Shown piece after piece: positions 14,038-23,065 of a DNA stretch of 64,000 nucleotides. Numbering within the stretch: the first letter of the stretch is position 1; every line of letters begins with the position of its first letter. The notes below the pieces were generated by a model. It was not told the DNA's origin. It saw nothing but the letters and a program-made list of their open reading frames with translations, and did no database searches. Both the position numbers and the translations under genes were made by a program. The stretch comes from Phylloscopus collybita. Its lineage: Eukaryota > Chordata > Aves > Passeriformes > Phylloscopidae. The stretch is from the NCBI GenBank assembly GCA_027886175.1, contig JAJNNQ010000018.1, positions 24,161,001-24,225,000 on the forward strand. The letters run 5' to 3'.

Positions 14038-14509
14038 TGTTGGAACCATGGTGGGGCAGCGTTTCCCTTGCCCCCTGCCTCCGGGCTATCTTCTGTTAAT
14101 GGGCCATCAATGCCTTGCCCCATGACTCACAGGTAACTCCCTCTGGGAGCTCTCTCTGTTTAATGGGCATTCAAGGACCCCCTGCATGACTGGTGGAATG
14201 ATATCAGCCCACTGTGAGATGCTCCACCCAGGGGGAGGAGCCAAGCATTCCCACCTGGATATAATCTGGGATTTGGGACAGCACAGCAGCCTTTTCCCAC
14301 TGGATTCCCAGAGGACAAGAGCCAGCAGACCTTTCTATGGGATCACTGCCTCAACAAGACCACTTCATCTGGACTGCTACCACCACCCTAACCAATAGGG
14401 TGTCAGGTTGTATTACTGCATTTATTTTATTTTACTTCTTTTCTCTTTTCTCCTATTAAATTGTATTTCTGACTTGGAGTCTCACTTGTTTTGCTTTCAA
14501 ACCAGCACA
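14038..14509 (+). mobile_element. Solo LTR-like element of an endogenous retrovirus
   Basis: The segment begins TGTTGGAACC and ends near CCAGCACA, so it has the TG...CA boundaries of a retroviral LTR. Inside, in order, are a moderately GC-rich U3-like part, a TATA-like TATAAT at about 14,260, and an AT-rich part with ATTAAA at 14,455-14,460. A T- and C-rich tail reading CTCACTTGTTTTGCTTTCAAA follows. This arrangement resembles passerine ERV LTRs I know of. No gag, pol or env frame and no second LTR are nearby, so it would be a solo LTR. I found no clear target-site duplication. Family assignment needs a repeat library. Confidence 0.6.
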
Positions 14510-14926
14510 ACCCTCTACTTACACATCTGTTCATATGTTGGTTTCCTAAAAATGTAAGAATCTGAAACATTTTGTTGCAAACTGTACATACACACCAAAA
14601 AGAGCACCAGGCAACTGTAATGCAGAAGTGAGGCCATGTTCACAAATGTGAAGTAACGCTTCTGAGCTTAAAAAGCCTCTGTGTTGCCAGAACTAAAGAA
14701 AAAGTGGTTATGATCAGAAAATATTTTTGTCTGATCAATTACATCATTGTAGAAGCCTGTTTGGGTACAAAGGCCAGGTGTTTTGCATGGAGCCTAAAAA
14801 TGCTGCATGTTCGTGCTACATGAAGACACTCCTAAGCAAGCCCATCTATTACGCAAAAGGAAAAAATATTTCAGTAAATGGATACATTATCTTCCCTAAT
14901 TTCCTTATTTTGATTCTAATTTCAGC

Positions 14927-14946
14927 AACTTTGTATATACAAAGTT
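14927..14946. repeat. Perfect 20-bp palindrome
   Basis: AACTTTGTATATACAAAGTT is its own reverse complement with no spacer. It is AT-rich and stands alone in non-coding sequence. Confidence 0.85.
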
Positions 14947-17610
14947 CAAGTGTAGCAACTGTCATGCCCTGTCTTGTAGTTTAATAGGTAAGTTCAGTCC
15001 ACCAAAGACAGAGCCCAATTTAAACATATCCTATCTATGATCAGCACCAAAATGAGGTAAAAAAAATAAACACCATCCAAAACTCAATGACAAGAGCAGC
15101 CTGCAAGGATCACTGGCAGAACTAAGTTCGATGTTCAAAAAATGCTACAGTTAAATCCTGATGAACTGCTCTGCCCCTTCAAACCTACAAAAAAAGCTGA
15201 ACTTGCAGGCAAGAGATCACAACAGACAGCATTTATCTGAAATGAAAAATGAAAAACTGAAAACTACCAATCTAAGGAAAAGTGGTGATCTGTACATAGC
15301 TTGGAATTCAAAGACTCCTTTATGATTTTCTAGAAATTTCAGAGGCTGCTGAGGTTGCAGAGGACTACAATTCAAAACCAAGGACAGCTTAACTTGAGAG
15401 CAAGGTAGTTGTTTCTCATTCATGTGCCCATCCATCTCTTGCTGTCTCTGGAAGAGTCCCTGCATTACAGGGAACCCTCAGAGATTTCTGGTAGTGGTTG
15501 CTTAACTACCAGGCAGTTTAGCCTATTACTAAAATAAATAATATCCATTGTCAAACAAAAGGTTCTTCCAACCCCCCATTGCCATGCCAATGGCAAACAT
15601 CCATAGAAGAGTGTAAGTGCAGGGAGGCACATAGCTGTACCTGCATAGTAATCCCTGCTCTCTGCATCTCCAAGATGTCCAAGCCACCGGGGAACTTCTC
15701 AGCAATCAGACACCCTGGAAGGATTTATCTTCCAATCATTTCTCTCATTACTGAGTGAGAAACTCCATGCCCACAAGCTCCAGTGGTGATGTGTTCTGAC
15801 TTCAATGCACAACAGAAGTATCTCCTCATGTCTGTCCCAACACACTCTTTTATTCTCTCTGGCTCCCATACTATGAGAAACAGTGAGGTGTCATTCCCTA
15901 TTCATACTTTCTCTACATTAATGTTTCACAGATCTTTTTCACATAATACATCAGCTGTTTCTCTCCAGACCAAAAAACCCTGACCATTTACTTACTCTTC
16001 ACATTAAAGAAAACAATCACTGACTGACTAAACCTGAAACGGCTTTTCCTCTATCAGTCTGGTGCTACAACATGACCAACCTTTTGCTGTTCATCTGCAA
16101 TCATCCAGGTCTAATCTGTGGGCCCTTGCTCAAAGAGCTCTTCAACTACACCCTTTTTAAAATTTTTTTTAACATATATGGAAAATAAATCTGCATTACA
16201 AAGAAAACAGGAGCAAAGTTGCTAAAATCTAGTGAAAGCCAGGATGCACAAAACCATGGGAAATTATAAATAAGGAGACTTGTTTGAACATGTTTGGGAA
16301 CTGTCTCGTTGCTCTTGAAAGAGTATGAGGATTTGACATTGGATAATACAGTCATTCTTAATTTTACCGCAGGAACATCACAAACTACCTTCAAATAAAA
16401 ATTTAACACCCGAGATTAGACTAGCAAAAATCACCGACAGGGAAATTATAAATTATATTCATATCTCTTTGGTCAGTTATCCCACATTTTCTAATATTTA
16501 AGGCACACACAGCACCAAAGCACCATTACCTTCACAAAGATATTGGGACTTAAGAAGTCATCTTTGCAGGAAGTCTCACACTGACAGTATCACTGGAGCT
16601 GTACTGTGATACCATAGTGGCCAGATAACCATTCTGGCATCAGTGAGATTTTATAAACATGGCTGTGATACCAGCTATCTATATTTACATTTCAGGACTT
16701 CTGAACCAGTATGGCAGGTGTTATCTGAAAAATGTCAGAGATTCACAGGGAAACAATAGCAAGGCCTTCAGAAAGTCCCCGGACAACCACATTCTTCAAT
16801 GACAGAGTGCTTTTCTCATTCTCCCATCCTGCATATCTGTTACTTTTATATGTGAGTTTTTTTCTGAAGTTTGGGAAAAAAACAACTTTTAGGTTTTTTA
16901 TAAGAAAAACATTTTTCTCTGTGTATGTAGTTCTCAGATACATCTCTCTGTATATCCCAAAGGATGACAGGGCATATCCTTAAATGCATGGAGTTCTCAG
17001 AGTTGCCAATTCATGAAACCAAGACTTTAAAATTCTTCTGAAGTTAACTTTGACTCAGACGCTCCAAAAGGTGCAATGGGTCACACAGTGGAAAAACAGA
17101 GCTTCCCATCTAAATTTGTAGTTATTTACATTAAGTGTTTTGAAACTTGCTGCTTTGTGGGCCATAAACATTGAGTCAAGGTCTGTGACTGGATTCCCAA
17201 AAAATAACTATTTCCCTCTTTCTTGCCACATTAGCTGTGGTCTGCTCATTCTGCAGTGCTCACTAGTCCACTCCAAGTAAAGCCTGCAAGTGGAAAAATT
17301 AAGGGACACAGAGGGGAGGAAAAAAGTTCAAAACAAGGCTTTTACACCTTTTTTCCCCAAACTCAGAAATGAGACTTACTGAGTGGCTGCAGCTGACATT
17401 CAGAAGAGCTACTATGCCTCCCAAAGTCACGCTAACTCTATGAACAACCAAAAGTCAGTGTATTCATTGAGCCCAATTCCTTCTCCCTTTAAAATACCCA
17501 CATTAATAGGAACAGGACAATTGACACAAAGCAGGACTTTCAATACTAAAAGTGGTTTTGATTATTCTAACCAATAAAATAATTAACAGAAGGAAAATAG
17601 AAGCTCTAAT

Positions 17611-17674
17611 GTGAGAAGGTTGGACTTCATGATCTTGGAGGTCTTTTCCAGCCTAAATGTTTCTGTGATTCTAA
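17611..17674 (+). mobile_element. CR1 LINE 3'-terminal fragment
   Basis: The run starting GGTTGGACTTCATGATCTT, followed by a GGTCTTTTCCAGCC-like word and ending TTCTGTGATTCTAA, matches the conserved 3' end of avian CR1 retrotransposons. That end typically reads ttggact-gatgatctt, then aggtcccttccaaccc, then attctatgattct. Only the tail is present, as is usual for 5'-truncated CR1 copies. It is diverged and inactive. Confidence 0.75.
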
Positions 17675-18699
17675 GAACCAAAGCAAAAAGAAGGAAGCAG
17701 CTACAAGCAATATGATGAGGTAGAATTTTATAGAGCTTAAAAAGCAGACAAGCAAACACAAGCTGAAACCTCAGAACAAGTGCTGAAAAATAATTTATTT
17801 TTAAAAGACTCTATTGATAGAAGGACCTGAGCCTGGAAGCTTCTAGAGAACTCCAGAATCACCTTTTAACAAAGAATAAATACACAAAACAGACCCAAGC
17901 CTGTCCTTAAAGAGGAAAGTAAAACTTTTTTTTTTTTTTTAATGGTTCATGCTACAAAAATCCTGCTTCATTCAAGGAAAGCTATACTTTGAAGTGAATC
18001 CTGTGCTAAGCAAGGGAAGAATATTCTGCAAGGAATATTCTGAGCAAGAATCCACCTACTAGCATGCCAGGAAGAAAGTGGAAAAACAAGCTGGAAAGAA
18101 AAGCTAAATTATATGCTGACAAATTAAATTGATTCACAGAAGCCATGGGGCAATCAACAAACTAGCCACGGTTACAGAAGGTAAAGGTGACCCTATGGGA
18201 AAAAGAGGGGAGGAAGTCAGTTGTAGAGAAAGGAAATCTGTGAAAAGCATGCAACCAAAAGAGGAACTGAGAAATCTATGGCCAAAAAGTTAGAGACAGC
18301 TGGAATTGCAGATAATAAAAATGTGAATTCAGATAATAGTATTCAACTGTTCCTAGATGAAAGCCAGATATTCCATCAAGATGGACAAAACATTCAATAC
18401 ATCTGTTCCAAACTTGTCAAGAAAGCCCACTTATGTGGACAAAACAGTAAGAGAGTTCATATGAATTCAAAGAACAAGGCATGTAACTCAGTAATTATTA
18501 ATTTATCAAACCACATTATGCCAAATCAATTATTCAGATTTCAATACTAATGTTGCAACAGTACCTCAATAAATAAGCTTTTCAAAAGATATCCAGTCCC
18601 ACAGCACTTTGCCTAATGAATTCTAATGCAAAACTGATGTAAAGTATGTTGTGAACTGGGTATAAGAATAACAGATGTCACATTGCAATGTTGCTCAAT

Positions 18700-18780
18700 A
18701 GATACATTTTTTTTGGAGTGCTGCAGGAATCACCCTGGTCCTGCACAGTATGTAATTAGTAACTTGGATGAAAAGAAAAG
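18700..18780 (+). mobile_element. Possible decayed CR1 reverse-transcriptase fragment
   Basis: The words GGAGTGCTGCAGGAATCACC and TAGTAACTTGGATGA are spaced like the CR1 reverse-transcriptase segment that encodes GVPQGSVLGP followed by a NDLDE-like block. The frame is broken by stops. The match is short and could be chance, so this is only a suggestion. Confidence 0.25.
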
Positions 18781-20679
18781 TCTTTGAAAATATTAAGGAT
18801 TTGAGGTGGAATCTAGAAGAGTTGGAAGGAGAAGTAAGTTGCTAATACAATGAAGCAGAATTGTCTCTCAACCTCACTGCTGATGAAACACTTGAAAATA
18901 CCATAAAAAGGACAGCGCACATTCTGAAGAAGAAATATGTCACAAAAAAGAATCTTGGGAAGAACAGCTTCAAACCATAACTGAAATGTCAGAGCTCTAT
19001 AAAAAAGAAGCAAGACTTCTGTGGGAGGCCTCATGCTGCCATCTAGAGGAGATGGGCCAGCAGCGGGTTTTGTCCTGCTTTTGACAGCCAGTTCCAATGA
19101 ACCTGCCAAGAGGGAACTAGTAAACCTCAATCCAGAGACACAACCAAATCCAAAATGCCCGAGACAAAACCACAGGTCCCTTAACCTCAATGAACAGATC
19201 GTTTGGATTTTTTTCTTGTTCTCTCACTTATCTAAGTCCATAAAAGAAAATAAATGACAGGATTAGGAAAAACAGTCCTGAGCAGCTTCTGTTCAAATTC
19301 CACAACTAATTTTTGGTAATAATTTTCCAAAGATAAATGTATATTATGACACACAAAGTACTCAATGGATTACAGTGTAAAGGAAAACTGCCTTCAGTGA
19401 CAAGAAGTTACAAGCACGAAAACCTTTCAAAAAGCTTGAAAATTCATGACTGTTGAGAAATTGTAACTGTTGAGCCTCAGATATTTCAGTTTTCACTCAC
19501 TTTGTCTTTACATATGCACTTGTTCTCAGTAAAAAAAAATGGAAACACATGCAACAACACTGCATGTGCAATAAGGAAACAAACACCTCCTACCTAGCTT
19601 TACTGCAACTCAGGCTCTGCTAAAGTTCATTTAGAAGAACAACACTGTCTGACATCAGAGCCTACAACTTAACTGAGAAAGCCAATCATCAGCCAATCTT
19701 TGCATTTGACTCAGTTTTACACTGTTATACTTTAACTTCTACTCCACCAAATGCTTTACACAGTCTTAACAGATATTAGCACTGAAAGTAAAATAAACTT
19801 CAAGTGTATTAAAACAAGCTTAATGATTTGTTATTAAGAATGCACTAGGCTATCCTAGGTTTGCAATCAGAAAGACTCTAAAGGCTTATTACTAAGTTGT
19901 GTTACCCACTGAAAGGAAGGTGAAAGACTTGAAATTTTTGGTGCTTTGTGTATTAGCCCAAGTGAAATTGCAACCAAGGTCTATGTTAGAGCTTAACTAA
20001 ACAGAAAAAAATAAATGTGTTGGTATGTATGGGTAGCATTAAAAACAACAACACAATTCTCTTGAAATCCCCAAAGTTGGATCAACCTGTTAACAAGAGT
20101 CCTAAACAAGACAATGGAAGAAGCTCTTTTTTCAAAAAAACACAGTAAGAGTTGGCTGTTTGCAATTGGGATGAAGGTCATCTTTATTACTGAAAGACAT
20201 CACTTCCTGCCACAAAATGAGTGTAGAAAAAACGTAACAGCTACAGAAGCAGAAAACACTATGAACAACAAAGTGACAGGAGAATCCTGTCAATACACAA
20301 ATACACAAGTGCAAGTTTCACTGTGGAGGCAGTGCAGGAAATTTGAGAGAAGTACTGCTACAAGTATTCTGAGAAATACCTTCAGTATCTGAGTGAGAAA
20401 TTAAGCAAAGTGACCTGATAAATTTTAAGACAATGTTAACTCAGGAACAGAAGTGTCTGTGCTGCTGGATAACACCAGACTGACATACATGTTTTCCCCC
20501 ATGCAGGTAGGCTGTAAGTTGGAGGTGTAAGCTCATTCTCTCATCCTGTTGCAGGAAGTCACTAACTGTCAAACACTTGCCATATCTGCCAATATGCTTT
20601 TCCAGATACAAATGTACAAGCACATGCTTTAGTGGAAAGATTTGCAATGCAGTCAGTCACATCTGTGTACAGCACTTAC

Positions 20680-20763
20680 ATTCATCCAGTCCCAGCTGAT
20701 AAGCCAGGTTCTGCAGGCCACGAACTTTTTCCATCAGGTTAGCTGTAGTGAGGCTCCCCAACT
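20680..20763 (-). CDS. LIN52: LIN52 coding exon 5
   Basis: Acceptor TTCTTAAG, donor GTAAGT. Encodes the helical segment ELGSLTTANLMEKVRGLQNL then AYQLGLDE and the first base of Ser. The reading frame is open at the donor, so a further exon must exist. Confidence 0.97.
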
Positions 20764-22703
20764 CTTAAGAAGAGAGAAAAATGTGAATTTTAACACTGTC
20801 TATAGTCCTCCAGTAGCAGTTCACCTGTTAAACACTTCACAGAGCACTTTCAAGCCATACTTCTGTCAGGATCTATTTCAGTAAATAGTGTGTGTTCAAA
20901 ATTCAAGCTGACTCCACTCCTAATTTTAACATAAGGAGAAAGACAGCCATGACTCTAGTTCATGCTTTAATCTGCCACCGTTGCAAAGAGTAATTTGACT
21001 CATACTTTGGAAGTTCCTGTAGGTTCATACTGCAATATGAACAAGCTATATAAAAGTATGCAAGGGAATGGACCTTTTTTTACATCAATTATGTGAGTTC
21101 AAGCACATTTCTTGGAGCAAGTCAGAGTTAATTCACCTCACTTCCACTCTGCAGCCGTGACACGTCACTGTGACACGATCACACATCACCATGCGGATTC
21201 ACGAGGGGCAGAGCACGCTGAAGGACGTTTACTGCCAACTAACAGCTGCAACGTGCAGCAAGTGTACATGCCAGCTAATCCTTCTGTAACTTGCCCATAC
21301 AGCCTCACCATTGCACTAGAGCTCCTGGATCTGTGAGGGAAGACACACACACACAGAGCGTCTCTGAACAAGTCAATCAACAAGTCTAAGCTACTCACCA
21401 ACTGATCAGCTGAGCCCCTCCAAAAAATTCACGCTAATTCTCAAAACACAGGAGACACTCACTATACTTAGACAGTGATAAAAATGGCTAAGAAAGGTGA
21501 CTGAAATATACACAGTGTTACACTGCTTGTTTTGAAAAATCAGCCTGCCACTAAACATCTGGAAAGGCTCTTGGAAATAATTGGTTTAATGAAACAGTCT
21601 ATCATTAACAAGATAAAGAGACTTCTGAGTTAGAGATTCTGCAAATATGATGGCTAGAGATCTCAGGTCATAGGTCCATCACCAGAACATTTAAAGAACA
21701 AGTGTTTTAAGCCTCTTAAATAAAAGTACTGAATTCCCATCTGCTTTGGCAACCTCAACTCCTGTCCATGATATTCATACTCACCCTTCAACATATCAAT
21801 ATCATCATTTTCTAACTCAGCCATCCACTTGGGAGGAGAACTTGTAATGGGCTGTTTTGAAAAAAAAATAGAAGTTCATATTCAGAAAAGTCCATTTTTA
21901 GACTTATACAATGAAGTACAATCTATATGGAAAACTAGTCACACTGACAGTAAAAATACGAGAGTGTGCTCCATAGGGATAATTTTATGTTTAATCTTGT
22001 TTTCTCCTGGACATTTTAGAGTTAAAAACGGCATACTACCATCCATGAGCCAAAAAATCAGTACGAAAAATAGGGTTTTCTGAAGTTTAAAAGGCTTTAT
22101 TTCTTCCGAAGTGTAATTCGCATACACAGTAAACTGCATAGACTATATATAAAAAAAGACATTAAAACAAAAAAGTATATTGTAGCAAATAATGGAGTTA
22201 TTACTGAGATACGGTTCACAGAAGAGGTAAAGCCCGCAAGAGAACCTGCAGCTCTACCATCACAGGGAAGGAGGAAACGCGAAAGGCAAAGCAGCGCTCA
22301 CTCACGCTTTTGAAGGAGGCGGCGAACTCGGCAACCCCGGGCACTGGGAAGAGAAAGCGGAGGTTGGCGAGGGGTGAGCACCTCTGCGGGCAGCACCGCC
22401 ACCCCGCCCGGCCCCAGCGGGCCCAGCCCGGCCAGTGCAGCTGCCCCAGGGAGGCCCGGCCCCGGTCGGGCTCTCCCCATCTCACCCCGAGCTGTCAGAC
22501 TCGCGGCCGCGGGCCCGCCGGACTTACGCTGCTCGGGCCACAGGTCCGGGGAGGCGCGGTCCAGCTTCTCGAAGCTCAACAGCGAGGCCTCCAAGTCGGC
22601 GCCTGCAACAGAGAGGGGGTGAGGGGAGGACGGGCGGGGAGCGGCGCGGGGTAGCAGCGGCGCCGCCCGGCCCTCCCGCCTCACCGTCCGCGGAAGCCGC
22701 CAT
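20680..22703 (-). CDS. LIN52: LIN52, MuvB/DREAM complex subunit (5 of 6 coding exons)
   Basis: LIN52 is a small nuclear subunit of the MuvB core (with LIN9, LIN37, LIN54 and RBBP4), which represses cell-cycle genes as DREAM with p107/p130-E2F4 and activates them with B-MYB. Coding exons on the minus strand are 22,685-22,703; 22,528-22,602; 22,306-22,343; 21,785-21,851; and 20,680-20,763. All junctions are GT-AG and phases agree, giving 94 complete residues. Visible features are the pocket-protein motif LxSxExL (LLSFEKL, residues 14-20) and the RASP serine, residue 24 here. That serine corresponds to the DYRK1A target Ser28 in the human protein counted with its four-residue leader. The PPKWMAE and NLMEKVRGLQNLAYQL segments are strongly conserved. 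The last exon (family sequence about SREMTRGKFLNILEKP) was not found in the window. No intron contains anything I recognise. Confidence 0.95.
21785..21851 (-). CDS. LIN52: LIN52 coding exon 4
   Basis: Acceptor AAAACAG, donor GTGAGT. Encodes PITSSPPKWMAELENDDIDM and LK, then the first base of Glu. Confidence 0.97.
22306..22343 (-). CDS. LIN52: LIN52 coding exon 3
   Basis: A 38-base exon with acceptor TTCCCAG and donor GTGAGT. It completes Leu and encodes PGVAEFAASFKS, essentially the human sequence. Confidence 0.96.
22528..22602 (-). CDS. LIN52: LIN52 coding exon 2
   Basis: Acceptor TGTTGCAG, donor GTAAG. Encodes GADLEASLLSFEKLDRASPD and LWPEQ, which carry the pocket-protein docking motif and the regulatory serine. 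Confidence 0.97.
22685..22703 (-). CDS. LIN52: LIN52 coding exon 1
   Basis: Nineteen coding bases giving MAASAD plus the first base of a Gly codon, followed by donor GTGAGG. The ATG has a good context (GCGCGCC before it, G after). The human four-residue MGWK leader is not encoded in frame upstream. Confidence 0.9.
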
Positions 22704-23008
22704 GGCGCGCGCCTCACGTGACTGCCGCGGCCGGGCGGGAGCGGCAAGGGAACCCCGCCCCCGAGCCCCGCGTGCCGCGCTCGCGGCCGCCGCGGGGCCG
22801 TGCCGGGTGGGGCGGGGCCGGGCCGTGTCGCTCGGAGGGCGGCTCGGCCCCCTCCGCCAATCCGCGGCCCGGCACGGGGGGCGGGGGCCGCGCGGGGCGT
22901 GGCCGGAGGGGCTGCTGGCGGCGATTGGCCAAGAGCCCCGCGGGGGCGGGGCCAGAGGCGGGGCGGGGGGCGCCGCCGGGGGCCCCGGAGCAGCGACCCT
23001 CGGCTGGC

Positions 23009-23065
23009 ATGGCGGCGGCGGCGGCGCGCGGAGTGTGGGGCGGGCGGCGCCGCGTGGCGCTCAAG
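23009..23065 (+). CDS. ALDH6A1: ALDH6A1 coding exon 1
   Basis: Starts at ATG in the context CTGGCATGG and encodes the Ala/Arg-rich start of the mitochondrial presequence (19 codons). Donor GTGAGG, phase 0. Confidence 0.95.

Larger units (their letters stand above)
1..20679. other. LIN52 terminal intron and/or 3' flank, no coding exon found
   Basis: No reading frame here looks like a real exon: the open frames are short, overlap on both strands and match no family I know. LIN52 exon 5 ends at 20,680 in phase 1 and needs one more exon, so at least part of this stretch should be the last LIN52 intron. In human the next gene in this direction is VSX2, so regulatory DNA for it may lie here (inference). 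Recognised contents are an LTR-like element (14.04-14.51 kb), a CR1 tail (17.61-17.67 kb), short inverted repeats, an 18-bp direct repeat and two candidate regulatory blocks. Elsewhere (0-2.2, 2.8-8.0, 8.5-14.0, 14.5-17.6, 17.7-20.6 kb) I see only AT-rich, non-coding sequence with short homopolymer runs. Confidence 0.7.

Noticed and set aside
18278..18550. 90-codon plus-strand open frame, Lys/Asn-rich
   Set aside because: No family match, AT-driven composition, no flanking exons; at most part of an old repeat.
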